From positions 1-64,000 of the forward strand of contig NZ_AXWP01000037.1 in the NCBI RefSeq assembly GCF_000482725.1: a stretch of DNA of 64,000 nt. Direction: 5' to 3'. Positions 24,968-34,145 of the stretch are shown in pieces. The notes below the pieces were generated by a model, which was given only the letters and a program-made list of their open reading frames with translations, searched no databases and was not told the DNA's origin. The translations under genes were made by a program, and so were the position numbers. Position 1 is the stretch's first letter. Each line of letters begins with the position of its first letter. The stretch is from Psychromonas arctica DSM 14288 (GTDB lineage: Bacteria > Pseudomonadota > Gammaproteobacteria > Enterobacterales > Psychromonadaceae).

Positions 24968-26035
24968 ATGGCGTTACCTTTACAAATTGACACAGTAAGG
25001 CCATATCTCAATGGCCAATGGCTTCAAGTCTTGGCGGCATTGGTGCCAGAACTTGATGCCGCTATTGCTCGAAAAGGCCGTCATGTGGCTTGCCCTGTTC
25101 ATGGCGGTCGTGATGGCTTTAGGCTGTTCAAAGATGCTGAATATACCGGTGGTGGCGTTTGTAATACCTGCGGTATCTTTCATGATGGCTTTGAACTGTT
25201 GTCTTGGATTAATGGATGGAACTTTGCTCAGTCTATTGAAGCAATCGGCCAAGTTCTAGGTATTCAACCCGGACAAGTACCAACTCGGGCAGTACCGAGT
25301 AACGCGGTTGACTGGAAGACTAAAAAGCAGGACGAGGACAAAGCGATTATCCATCGCTTGAATCAAACCTGGGGAGAAACGTTATCCCTTGTAGATACTC
25401 GTGCGCAACCGGTTTGGAACTACTTGCATCGTCGTGGCATTGTTGCGCGGCTTCGTCCTGAATGGGATTCGGTGCTGAGGTTTCATCCTAACTTGCCTTA
25501 CCATGATGAAGATGGCCTGTTTATCGATAGCTACCCAGCGCTGCTAGGTAAAATCGTTACTCGACAAGGGCGTTCGGCTACGTTTCATCGGATCTACCTA
25601 AGTGAAGATGGATTCAAAGCGCCGGTTGAAAAGCCTAAAAAGATGATGCCGATACCCAGTGACAGAACAATCACTGGTGGTGCCATTCCTATAGGTGAGC
25701 CTGGTGAGGTATTAGGTGTGTCTGAAGGTATCGAAACAGCTTTAGCGGTTACCAGAGCTACGGGGCAAACATGTTGGTCGGTTGTGAACGCAACCCTACT
25801 GGCTAGGTTTGAACCGCCAAGTAATGTGAAAATGCTGTACATCTGGGCAGATCACGATCTCTCTGAGACCGGCCTGAATGCAGCGAATGAACTCAAGAAA
25901 AAAGCCTGGCAAAAAGGCATTCTGACACAAGTCCTGATCCCCCCGATACCAACGTCACTCGGCGTGAAAAGTTGGGATTGGAATGATGTGCTGAATGTTT
26001 ACGGTGCCATGGGCTTTCCGAAAGTTCATATCTGA
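24968..26035 (+). CDS. Primase-type zinc finger and Toprim domain protein
   Basis: 355 residues. Residues ~42-68 form a primase-like CHCC zinc site (C42, H45, C65, C68). A Toprim domain follows, with Glu253 in SEGIETALAV and the D-x-D pair D295/D297 in YIWADHDLS. This is the layout of plasmid and phage primases lacking a helicase (DUF7146-type). A role in priming synthesis on transferred or recombining single strands is likely but unproven. A strong AAGGAGGT precedes the ATG and lies in the leader switch. A terminator follows the stop. Confidence 0.85.
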   Translation: MALPLQIDTVRPYLNGQWLQVLAALVPELDAAIARKGRHVACPVHGGRDGFRLFKDAEYTGGGVCNTCGIFHDGFELLSWINGWNFAQSIEAIGQVLGIQPGQVPTRAVPSNAVDWKTKKQDEDKAIIHRLNQTWGETLSLVDTRAQPVWNYLHRRGIVARLRPEWDSVLRFHPNLPYHDEDGLFIDSYPALLGKIVTRQGRSATFHRIYLSEDGFKAPVEKPKKMMPIPSDRTITGGAIPIGEPGEVLGVSEGIETALAVTRATGQTCWSVVNATLLARFEPPSNVKMLYIWADHDLSETGLNAANELKKKAWQKGILTQVLIPPIPTSLGVKSWDWNDVLNVYGAMGFPKVHI

Positions 26036-26039
26036 TCCA

Positions 26040-26061
26040 AGGGGCTTCGGTCCCTTTTTTT
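26040..26061 (+). terminator. Rho-independent terminator after the Toprim gene
   Basis: AGGGGC (26040-26045), tetraloop TTCG, GTCCCT (26050-26055) with one G-U pair, then a run of T to 26061. It closes the recombination module. Confidence 0.8.
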
Positions 26062-26124
26062 GCGCCTTGCATATTTGAAAAAACATGGAGAATGAAAAAT
26101 AGATAACCAATAGGAGAAACAAAC

Positions 26125-26832
26125 ATGATGGTATTAACCCTGTTAACAAAGCAGATTGATGGTGAGTTTACGGTTTACTGGAAGACCGGCCTTCGAAGAG
26201 GAGGTGAACTAAAGGTCGATTTAGGTGAGCAATACGACAAGCTAGCTGAGCAGCAAAAGCCAATTGCAGCTGAGCTCTATGCGATTCATCACCTACTGTC
26301 AGTGAAAGAGGTGATGGGGAGTAACCGAAGCGGTAATGGGCTTCAAATCCGGGTCAGTAAAGGAGCTATCAAAAAGTTACAGAAACAACGCTCAACTCAG
26401 CATTCACTTTACAGCCTGACTAGGTTTTTACTCACTCGATACCAGGAAGCACAGATCTCGGTAGAGAAGCAGGACGATTGGCTCTCACATTCCTTCGAAG
26501 AATACAGCGTCGATAATGCTACAGTGAGAGAAATCGATGAGGTCATCAACGTTCCGAACATTGGACCTGTCGTGGTGACTCGTCATGCACTGGAACGGTT
26601 TGTGGAACGGCTTTCTAATGGAGAGCCCAAGCATCCTTGGAAGGCTTTGTGCACAAAGCTACTTTGCTCGGGGCTAACTAAAGCCCTGTTACCAGAAAGC
26701 GTCGCAATCCAAAAAGCCAAAAAATATGCACAAGAGGCCGAGTTCTGGCAGCATCTTGGTAGCAAAATGCACTTTGTTATGATTCCGAGTGACTCAATGA
26801 AGACGTTGGTTACGGTTTTTGCAGTAAAGTGA
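26125..26832 (+). CDS. Conserved ICE hypothetical protein upstream of the traF hotspot
   Basis: 235 residues, soluble. No known domain is recognised; GPVVVTRHALERFVERLSNGEPKHPWKALC in the C-terminal half is a notable His/Arg-rich segment. It lies where SXT elements have the last core gene before the cargo site upstream of traF (s073 position as I remember the map). ATGATG at the start leaves two options three bases apart; AGGAG lies seven to eight bases upstream. Preceded by a terminator, so it needs its own promoter in 26062-26110. Confidence 0.65.
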   Translation: MMVLTLLTKQIDGEFTVYWKTGLRRGGELKVDLGEQYDKLAEQQKPIAAELYAIHHLLSVKEVMGSNRSGNGLQIRVSKGAIKKLQKQRSTQHSLYSLTRFLLTRYQEAQISVEKQDDWLSHSFEEYSVDNATVREIDEVINVPNIGPVVVTRHALERFVERLSNGEPKHPWKALCTKLLCSGLTKALLPESVAIQKAKKYAQEAEFWQHLGSKMHFVMIPSDSMKTLVTVFAVK

Positions 26833-27000
26833 GTTAATGTAGTATTCGCATTTATGAATATTACTTATGTGAAAATTGCAGTCAATTCCATTTGCAAACC
26901 TTAATGGCCGCTTTAAAATCCAAAGCGGTCAATACTCCCTGCCAATGTTAAATGAGTTAACTCTTTTTCACCTGCTCAATCATCTTAGCTGAATATGCTA
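26833..27000. other. Left junction of the traF-upstream cargo region
   Basis: Non-coding gap between convergent genes. GCCGCTTT (26907-26914) faces AAAGCGG (26922-26928), a seven-base inverted repeat without a clear T-tract. CAAAGCGGTC at 26921-26930 recurs at 34039-34048 on the other side of the cargo. No gene is seen. Confidence 0.4.
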
Positions 27001-28149
27001 TTAAAGCGTATTTTGTTGCGACAATACTGTTTGATTCCGCCCTTTGTTCTTTGCCTCATAAAGCGCGCTATCTGCTTGATGGATAAACATTTCCATAACT
27101 ATTTCGATAGTATTGGCACTCCTTTTATTTACCGGCAAGGCTGATATCCCTAAACTTATCGTCCATTTTACAATTTCTCCTGCATCACTAGTCACGTATA
27201 CATCCTCGACGTGCTTTCGAATCCTCTCTGCAAGATTTTTCGCATCAGTTATATTGGTATCAGGTAAGATAATTGCGAACTCTTCTCCTCCAAGCCTAGC
27301 AACAAGGTCAGTAGCTCTTGACTGGTTTACACATAAATCTGCAAGCGCGCAAATAACGCGATCTCCTGTAGGGTGACCAAAAGTATCATTGATGCGTTTA
27401 AAATGGTCTATATCGAGTAAGATTAGAGCGCATTCAACGCTCGAGCGAGCACTCCGAGTTGTCTCTGATTTAAGTTGGTTATCAAAGTGACGCCGGTTTG
27501 CAACACCAGTTAACGGATCTGTTTGGGAGGACTTCTCTAAAGCGAGTTGAAGGTTGTAACGATGATAATAACTCCATGAAAAAACAAGCATAATTAATAA
27601 AGCTGAAACGCTCGATTGCACTGAGATCTGGAAATAAACGTTTTGTATCAGCTCATCTAGCACGCCATGGTTTTCGGATAGAACAACAAAGGAAAAAGCA
27701 ACAGTAAGAAATAAAATCTGAATGTAGATTGAGAAGCCGATGAGAACAAAAAAGATAAAAAAGGGATAGAGTGCAACATTACTCACTGTTGTCACTAATT
27801 CTTCGCCAGAATGCTCTATTATTTTTATGCCGAGATACGCAGAAAAAACTAGGGTTATTAAAATTGTTGCCGTAGATAATTTCAAACTGCTTGATTTTAA
27901 GATAATCCAAGCAGGTATCACTAATAGAAGAAAGTAAAGTCTCAGCTGAAACAACTCACTTCTTATTTCAGGATGTGATTTGTAGTCAAAAATACCTTCG
28001 GCAAGCCCCAAAGGAATGAGTGTCAGTAAAATCGCAGCTGTATATAACCGATAGTCGTTAAATTTTTTGTTTAAATAATCACTACTAAGTTCAAGCTTGC
28101 TCAACTGTATTATGGCGGTCAAAGTACTCTCATTTTTATGAAACATCAT
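27001..28149 (-). CDS. Membrane diguanylate cyclase (GGDEF), cargo
   Basis: Makes cyclic di-GMP from two GTP. The N-terminal ~210 residues contain about six membrane segments. The C-terminal GGDEF domain has DPLTGVANRRHFD, LLDIDHFKRINDTFGH and an intact active site GGEEF at residues 287-291. RATD at 278-281, five residues before it, is the inhibitory I-site, so product feedback is expected. Known: some SXT/R391 ICEs carry diguanylate cyclases, proposed to affect motility, biofilm and mating. It is convergent with the preceding core gene; A/T-rich codon use suggests separate acquisition. Confidence 0.92.
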   Translation of the reverse strand: MMFHKNESTLTAIIQLSKLELSSDYLNKKFNDYRLYTAAILLTLIPLGLAEGIFDYKSHPEIRSELFQLRLYFLLLVIPAWIILKSSSLKLSTATILITLVFSAYLGIKIIEHSGEELVTTVSNVALYPFFIFFVLIGFSIYIQILFLTVAFSFVVLSENHGVLDELIQNVYFQISVQSSVSALLIMLVFSWSYYHRYNLQLALEKSSQTDPLTGVANRRHFDNQLKSETTRSARSSVECALILLDIDHFKRINDTFGHPTGDRVICALADLCVNQSRATDLVARLGGEEFAIILPDTNITDAKNLAERIRKHVEDVYVTSDAGEIVKWTISLGISALPVNKRSANTIEIVMEMFIHQADSALYEAKNKGRNQTVLSQQNTL

Positions 28150-28265
28150 TTATATCCATACTTCAGTGAGGGGGGCGTTCGTGATAAGTGTGTTCATTTT
28201 GATTTAACAGATTTTACTAGCCTGTGCTAACAGTTTAGCCTATATAGTTGAGATAGGTATGGGGA

Positions 28266-28334
28266 TGTGCCTGAATTTGGCTGTGCCTGAATTTGGCGAG
28301 GAGTGAAGTTACCCATTATTAGTATGGGTAACTT
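28266..28334. repeat. 16-bp tandem duplication and 11-bp inverted repeat
   Basis: TGTGCCTGAATTTGGC occurs twice back to back (28266-28281 and 28282-28297). Nine bases on, AAGTTACCCAT (28306-28316) pairs perfectly with ATGGGTAACTT (28324-28334) around seven bases. This lies between the diguanylate cyclase promoter side and the 3' end of the efflux operon; it may be a cargo junction or a transcription stop. Confidence 0.6.
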
Positions 28335-28393
28335 ACTAAGTAACTATAGCCAGCGACAGGTCTGACTACCAGAAAGCTCATGTTTCGACACCA

Positions 28394-28870
28394 TTACGTA
28401 AAGGGGAGCTGTTTTCCTTCTCCTACTTGGGTAATCCCCAATGATGCCAAAAATCCAAATAGTAACGAACAAACCAGCAGTGACAAGGTAAACCAAAACA
28501 TAACAACCTTTCTGCTAGCCCCCATGGCAATTGCGAATGCTCCAGCGGCATGGATACCAATCAAAAATGGCCCCAAAAAAGCCAAGCCTGGAACACCAAA
28601 TTTTTCCATAATTACATGTTTACGATCCATTATGTCGGGGGCAGCTTGCTCAGTTTCGGGTTTATTTCGCCAACGCTTCATAAATAACTTAACTTTTTCA
28701 CTGGCATAAATTATGGGTAACAGCGAAAGCAAATTTCCGAAAAAGCCTGCAAGTGCAGACGGAAACCATGGTAACCCAGCAATAACACCCAATGGGACGG
28801 CAATCCAAACTTCGAGCACCGGAATTGCCGCCCCCACAAAGACACTGATATAGAGTAATAAGTCATTCAT
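28394..28870 (-). CDS. Small multidrug export protein-like membrane protein
   Basis: 158-residue protein with about four membrane segments, matching the small multi-drug export family (PF06695 type): AAIPVLEVWIAVPLGVIAGLP near the N-terminus and FGVPGLAFLGPFLIGIHAAGA in the middle are recognisable. It starts directly after the RND pump gene ends and is last in the efflux operon. Whether it helps drug export or is a DedA-like membrane protein is not known. Confidence 0.75.
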   Translation of the reverse strand: MNDLLLYISVFVGAAIPVLEVWIAVPLGVIAGLPWFPSALAGFFGNLLSLLPIIYASEKVKLFMKRWRNKPETEQAAPDIMDRKHVIMEKFGVPGLAFLGPFLIGIHAAGAFAIAMGASRKVVMFWFTLSLLVCSLLFGFLASLGITQVGEGKQLPFT

Positions 28871-31800
28871 TTAGATTGCCCTTGCTGCTTTTTTTGTGAA
28901 GAACAAAACATATAAGCTTGGCACAACGATAAAGGATGCAATGGTGCCTGAAATAAGGCCGCCCATTATCACAACGTTAAACGAGCGCCATAGCGGATCA
29001 TTGGCGATAAGCAAAGGAAGCAGCCCTAAAATAGTGGTTATTTGTGTCAACATAATAGGGCGAAACCGTTGCATTAAAGCTGATTTGAGTGATTCAAGTT
29101 CAGATTTTCCTGCGTCTTTCTCGATATCAATTTGTTCGATAATTAGCATCGCATTCGACACAATAATGCCTATCAGGGCGAATATCGCTAAATTCGCCAT
29201 AAAATCGAAAGGCAGCCTGAAAATGATCAGTGCTAAAAGTAACCCAATGGCACAGAAGGGTATACTTAGTACAATGATCGCCACCTTACGAAACGAGTTG
29301 TACTTGTGGATGAATAAAATGATCATCATAAGTACACAAAGTGGTAGGAAAGCAAAAATAGCTTCTGCGGTGACCTCGCTCTCCTCAATCTCTCCGCCAA
29401 ACTCGATTTGCACTTTGCCGGTATTGCGAACCTGCTCCAACGTTTCTGCTATGTTGGAAACCAACTCTTTAGAGGTCATCGCCGGATTAAGCGCTGTCAC
29501 CGTCAGAGTTGGCCGCAAGTTTCTTTTCTTCACAATCGACGGATGAAACTCTGTGTCAGCGCGAGCAATTTCTGATAAATAAACGGTTTTATCAGAAGAT
29601 TGTGAGAAAATCTGAATATTATTTAACTGCGACAGTGACGCGTTATCTGTTGGCATTGCCAGCATAATAGGCAGCAAGAACTCTCCTTCCCGAAGCTCAG
29701 ATGTACTCTCTCCGAGAGTATTTTTCCTAAGAGCGGAAAAAATGTCTCCTCGTGTGACTCCGGCATAGCTTGCTGCGGCTTGGTCTACATTTACCACCAA
29801 GCTGGGGATAGGTTGTTCCCAGTCCTGCTTGATGTTAATGGTTCCATCTACTTTGCTAAGCGCCTCTTGAATCGTTGCAGCAGCCTGTAATAAATTACTA
29901 TGGTTGTTGCCGATGATTCTAATGGCTGCTTCGCCTGGAGGCGTGGAGCCCATGAAAAACGGGTTAATCCCGAGCTTGGCATAGGGGAAAACAGGAGGCA
30001 TCTCAGCCCTAAGTTGGCTTACAAAAGCCGCAACATTGGTTTCTTTACTAAGATTGATAACAAAGTAAGCGGTATGCGGAGCCGGATCTGGCGGATTCAG
30101 GCCTAGGATAAAGCGTGGCCCCCCTTCACTAACATACGCAGTAGCGCCTGTAATCTGCGGAAAACGTTGTTCCTCTGCAAGCCATCGCGTCATTTCTTGT
30201 GCAACTTCAGCTGTGCGGTTTGCAGGCGTACCTGCTGGGAGCTCAAGGGATATTTGCATTTGTGAGCGTTCCGACGGTGGAAAGAATGCCTCTGGAATAG
30301 TCGCAGATAAAAATAACGATAGGATCAGGCTTGCTGTCGCACCTGCTAAAAATGCTTTTGGCCAGCTAATGACTTTGTCCCAAAAGCGAGACATGATCAT
30401 CATTAAGCGCGAGAGCTCACTTTGCTCAGAAGTGTTTTTACCTTTTCTTATAGACCACTGCGCCAAAATCGGCACCAGCATAATGGCAACAAACCAGGAA
30501 ATGATCAGCATGACGCCAATAACGATGGTTAGCGTCTGCATATAAATCGCAGTGATATTATCGGTGAACATAGGTGGGGCGAATGCCAGGATAACCGTTA
30601 GGCTAGCAATCAGCATTGGCGTACCCAGTGTCTTTCCGGCGTGTAAGGCTGCTGATTTACCAGACTCACCTTGATTAATACGTTTTGAGATATCCTCAAC
30701 AATCACCATCGGGTTATCAACCAAGATCCCAAGTGCAATGATAAACGAGGCGATACTCACCTCATTAAGCTCAACACCAAGCACTCGTAAAACGACTAAT
30801 GTCATAATCCCTGTAATGGGCACGGCTAATCCCACCAGTGAACCAGCGCGTAAACCCAAGGCGATAACAGTGACTACAGTCACGACTAGGATCGTCTCCA
30901 AAAGAGTTGAAATCATTTTAGATATGACTTGATTAACAACTTCACCTTGGTCGGTGATGATTTTCAATTGAAAGCCAGCAGGTAAATCATGTTCCCATTT
31001 TGCTATTTGTGTACGAAGGCGATCATTGAAATCGACCATATTTACGCCGGGCGTCATATAGCCAGCAAGAACAATCGCCTGTCCCCCGTTTAAATAGGCG
31101 GCGGTATTAAGCGGTTGTGCTGTCGTCCTTATCACATCAGCTAGCGTGTCAAGTGGTAACTGACTGCCATCTTGCAGCACAATAGGTATCGCTTTAATAT
31201 CTTCAATAGAGTTATAGCTCCCTCTGACATAAATACGACTCTCTTGGTCGCTAAAATTCACTCTGGCAATATCATCAAACGTATTGTTTTTATGTAATTG
31301 CAGGTAGATATCATTAGGCTTTATCGAAAATTTCGACGCAGCAAACGGTTTAAGATTGATGTTCACTTGCTCCTCAGTAACGCCATGCAAGGTGACTTTA
31401 TCCATACCTGGGATATCGTAAAGAAAATCCCGCAACTCACTGGCTTTATTTCTAAGTTGTTCAAACGTGTGATTGGGGGCACTGAGTGCAACAGTCATTA
31501 CGGCAACAGCATCATAACTATCGTTAACAAAAGGCCCAGATACACCCTCGGGAAGTGAGTTCTGCACATCCTGCATTTTCGCTCTGACTCTAAGCCATGA
31601 TTGCGCGTAGTCTGGTGTTCCGTCCTTAATTTCCAAAGAGATATGGATCTCTCCAGCACGAATAGACGTGGTGATATTTTTAGTTTCTTCCAGTTCACGC
31701 AAAGCACGTTCAACCGGGCGCGCCAATAGCGATTCCGTTTGATAAATATCTAAACCAGGGTGATAAGCGGTAATCACAGTGACATTTATCGGGAGTGTGG

Positions 31801-31912
31801 GCTCCTCTTGTGACGGGTAATTCGGGTATAACGCCAACCCTATGCTCGTAAGCATAAAAAACAGAAAGAGCACTAAACGGCTGTTAGCAAGTGAGAAGTT
31901 GGTAATGGACAT
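28871..31912 (-). CDS. RND-family efflux pump inner-membrane subunit
   Basis: 1013-residue resistance-nodulation-division transporter, AcrB-like: twelve membrane segments in the usual arrangement with two large periplasmic loops, and a TM4 motif (ALGILVDNPMVIVEDISKRI) in which the first of the two usual aspartates is kept and the second is Asn. It pumps drugs or other compounds using the proton gradient together with the lipoprotein adaptor encoded just upstream. The start overlaps the adaptor stop (ATGT at 31912). No outer-membrane channel is encoded, so a host TolC-type protein is presumably used. Substrate unknown. Confidence 0.9.
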   Translation of the reverse strand: MSITNFSLANSRLVLFLFFMLTSIGLALYPNYPSQEEPTLPINVTVITAYHPGLDIYQTESLLARPVERALRELEETKNITTSIRAGEIHISLEIKDGTPDYAQSWLRVRAKMQDVQNSLPEGVSGPFVNDSYDAVAVMTVALSAPNHTFEQLRNKASELRDFLYDIPGMDKVTLHGVTEEQVNINLKPFAASKFSIKPNDIYLQLHKNNTFDDIARVNFSDQESRIYVRGSYNSIEDIKAIPIVLQDGSQLPLDTLADVIRTTAQPLNTAAYLNGGQAIVLAGYMTPGVNMVDFNDRLRTQIAKWEHDLPAGFQLKIITDQGEVVNQVISKMISTLLETILVVTVVTVIALGLRAGSLVGLAVPITGIMTLVVLRVLGVELNEVSIASFIIALGILVDNPMVIVEDISKRINQGESGKSAALHAGKTLGTPMLIASLTVILAFAPPMFTDNITAIYMQTLTIVIGVMLIISWFVAIMLVPILAQWSIRKGKNTSEQSELSRLMMIMSRFWDKVISWPKAFLAGATASLILSLFLSATIPEAFFPPSERSQMQISLELPAGTPANRTAEVAQEMTRWLAEEQRFPQITGATAYVSEGGPRFILGLNPPDPAPHTAYFVINLSKETNVAAFVSQLRAEMPPVFPYAKLGINPFFMGSTPPGEAAIRIIGNNHSNLLQAAATIQEALSKVDGTINIKQDWEQPIPSLVVNVDQAAASYAGVTRGDIFSALRKNTLGESTSELREGEFLLPIMLAMPTDNASLSQLNNIQIFSQSSDKTVYLSEIARADTEFHPSIVKKRNLRPTLTVTALNPAMTSKELVSNIAETLEQVRNTGKVQIEFGGEIEESEVTAEAIFAFLPLCVLMMIILFIHKYNSFRKVAIIVLSIPFCAIGLLLALIIFRLPFDFMANLAIFALIGIIVSNAMLIIEQIDIEKDAGKSELESLKSALMQRFRPIMLTQITTILGLLPLLIANDPLWRSFNVVIMGGLISGTIASFIVVPSLYVLFFTKKAARAI

Positions 31913-33042
31913 TAACGCGTCTCCCCTAAAACACGAACCTGTTGCCCATCACTGATAAAGGCTGCTCCGGCTGCTACGTATCTCTCTCCGAGTTCCAACT
32001 CAGCATTAATAATGTAGCCTGACGGTTGAATATCGACAATTTGTACAGGTTTTTTACTAACGGTATTGGACTCACCGTTAAAGGAGTAGAGGAAAGCGCT
32101 GTTACTTGTTGCTTCAATATAAACTGCGCCGTGAGGAACCAAGAGAACGTTTTCACTATTTTTCAGACGATAGTTCACTGCAACCACGAGACCTGGCGGT
32201 AAAAAATTTCCCTCTGGCACTTGTATACGCAGTTTAACAGGCAAGCTCAAGCCATTACTTGCGCGCTCTGCAATATGAGACAACTCAGCCTCAAAAGACG
32301 CCCCTTGATGACTAATACTGATAATCTGTTCATTTGTAGAACGTAGAGCATTTGCCAAAGGTACGGGGATTGATGATTCAACAATAAGTTGCGCTGAACT
32401 GTCGAAAGTAAATATGACCTGATTCTGAGCCACCTCTTCAAAGGGTTCCACTTGTCTGGTAGAGACAACACCATCATAGGGGGCTTTTATTACTGCTTGA
32501 GAAAGTTCTCTTTCTGTGAGTCTGACTCGGCTTTGTGCTTCACGCACAGAGGCTTGAGCTGTTAAGAAAAGTGTTCTTGCCGCCTCTAAATCTTGCTGGG
32601 AAACTGCGTTATTTGATTTGAGATGATTAAGCCGTTCATAGTTTGCTTGGTGTTCTTCAAGCGCGATCTGCGCTTTTGAGGCTTCAGAGCGGGCGTTATC
32701 AACTGCTAGTTGATAAGGCTCCAAATCCAGTGTTGCCATGATATCGCCCGCTTTTAACCGGCTACCAATATCCACCTGCACCTTTTGCACTTTGCCAGGA
32801 ACGCCAAACGAGAGCTGCGCTCTGCTCTCTGTTTGTGTTATTCCAGAAAAGCGAGATTCTTGGTAATGCGCGTTTGCACCCACTTCGTTGAGTGTTACCA
32901 CTCGAATGTTCTGTTCAGTGGGCTCAGGTATACTTTCACTGCTACAACCCTGTAATAAGACAAGTAGGCAAACTAATGCATATTTACTAAATTTCCTTAA
33001 TAATATAACTGATCGTTCGAGTATATAAAATGGCGAACTCAT
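31912..33042 (-). CDS. RND efflux periplasmic adaptor lipoprotein (MFP)
   Basis: 376-residue membrane-fusion protein. A lipobox (LVLLQGCSS, Cys at ~33) follows an N-terminal hydrophobic segment, so it is a lipoprotein. The order is typical: lipoyl/barrel half (VGSRLKAGDIMATLDLEPYQLAVDNARSEASKAQIALEEHQANYE), an alpha-helical hairpin (~100-170), VIKAPYDGVVSTRQVEPFEEV, then a beta-barrel and membrane-proximal domain. AGAGGG precedes the ATG. It lies 34 bp downstream of the tetR gene in the same direction and overlaps the pump gene. Confidence 0.9.
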   Translation of the reverse strand: MSSPFYILERSVILLRKFSKYALVCLLVLLQGCSSESIPEPTEQNIRVVTLNEVGANAHYQESRFSGITQTESRAQLSFGVPGKVQKVQVDIGSRLKAGDIMATLDLEPYQLAVDNARSEASKAQIALEEHQANYERLNHLKSNNAVSQQDLEAARTLFLTAQASVREAQSRVRLTERELSQAVIKAPYDGVVSTRQVEPFEEVAQNQVIFTFDSSAQLIVESSIPVPLANALRSTNEQIISISHQGASFEAELSHIAERASNGLSLPVKLRIQVPEGNFLPPGLVVAVNYRLKNSENVLLVPHGAVYIEATSNSAFLYSFNGESNTVSKKPVQIVDIQPSGYIINAELELGERYVAAGAAFISDGQQVRVLGETR

Positions 33043-33076
33043 AACAAACCCTCTTGAGGTATGGCTTAAATATTAA

Positions 33077-33667
33077 TTACTTTTTTGGTGTAAGAAGGGT
33101 CTGAACAAGCTGACGTAAAAGTTCACGCGAATACTCGATATCCGCAGTCGCTATCTGGCAGGACAAACCATCAATGTAGGCAAAGATATAGTGTGTTATT
33201 TGCTCGGGTGTGAGCAAATAACTTGTCTCATCTTTATCCTGTAATTTCTTGATCATGGTACAACAGGTGTCAAAGAGCTCTTGACCTGAATCCTGTACCG
33301 CTTTCTTAATTTCTGGGTTTCTGGATGACTCTGCGAGGATCTCCAGATACATAATAGTTCCTATTTTATCGCCTGTGAGATAGGCCTCTTGCTCCAAAGC
33401 ATCCATGAAATCACTAGCGCTCTCAATTCTTCTCAAAGCATCGAGATCTCTGGAAGAATAGCGCTTGGCGATTTCCAGAATGAGTTCATTTTTTGAGGCG
33501 AAGTATTGATAGAGACTTGCCTGGCTGACTTTTGCAACACGAGAAATCTCCGCCATGCCAGCGCCATGAAAGCCTTTTTTAACAAAGCATTGCACAGCAC
33601 CATCAAGAATAGCCTCGATTTTATCCTCTCGAGCTGCATAATTCACTGGACGACCTAAATTAGACAT
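33077..33667 (-). CDS. TetR-family repressor of the efflux operon
   Basis: 196 residues. The N-terminal helix-turn-helix is clear: ILDGAVQCFVKKGFHGAGMAEISRVAKVSQASLYQYFASKNELI (residues ~19-62). The C-terminal ligand domain is variable, so the inducer cannot be told. It is first in a same-direction operon with adaptor, pump and small export gene. A near-perfect palindrome 7 bp upstream of its start is the likely operator, so it probably represses itself and the whole pump operon. Confidence 0.88.
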   Translation of the reverse strand: MSNLGRPVNYAAREDKIEAILDGAVQCFVKKGFHGAGMAEISRVAKVSQASLYQYFASKNELILEIAKRYSSRDLDALRRIESASDFMDALEQEAYLTGDKIGTIMYLEILAESSRNPEIKKAVQDSGQELFDTCCTMIKKLQDKDETSYLLTPEQITHYIFAYIDGLSCQIATADIEYSRELLRQLVQTLLTPKK

Positions 33668-33673
33668 AAAAGT

Positions 33674-33695
33674 ACCACTTACTTTAGTGAGTGGT
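33674..33695. promoter_or_regulatory. Probable TetR operator palindrome
   Basis: ACCACTTAC (33674-33682), TTTA, GTGAGTGGT (33687-33695): nine-base arms with one mismatch, ending seven bases upstream of the tetR start. Size and place fit a TetR dimer site overlapping the operon promoter. Confidence 0.7.
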
Positions 33696-34145
33696 CAATC
33701 ATATAAATGACGGTGATTCTTGTCAACTGATATCGTTTGTCTTAGAAGCCAACTTTTCAAAGTATTACCAACCTTGTTATTTTTCTAAAACGTGAAAAGG
33801 CCTCACAAGTATCTCAATTGAACGAGCAACTGGAAAACTATATGGCCAAAGTATATTTGAATGAACCAATGCAATTGGTTGGATACTGATGATCTGACAG
33901 GTTAGCCCGATAAATTTTCACATTTTTATTGAAATCCTGAGCTCTTGAGGTTTTTCTTTTAAGCATCATGTTCACAGCGAAAACAAAGCGGACATTAGCA
34001 AGAACATTTTAGAACGGATGACATTTCCTCTTTTCGCTCAAAGCGGTCCAAGTATAAATTTGGCTCGTTAACGCTAGTTGTTGCTACTAGTCATAACAGC
34101 TAGTCAGAAACACACACAATTCCTTCATCTATCTGTCCAATCGCT
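33696..34145. other. Non-coding right side of the cargo region and traF promoter region
   Basis: No convincing gene in ~450 bp; only short open frames with no ribosome-binding sites. It must hold the traF-traH-traG promoter, expected to be SetC/SetD-dependent. CAAAGCGGTC at 34039-34048 repeats the sequence at the left edge of the cargo (26921-26930), and AAAGCGGACATT occurs about 55 bp earlier. Confidence 0.4.

Noticed and set aside
28896-29546. Long open frame of 216 codons on the plus strand
   Set aside because: It is antisense to the well-supported RND pump gene, has no family resemblance and no operon context; it results from codon bias of the pump gene.
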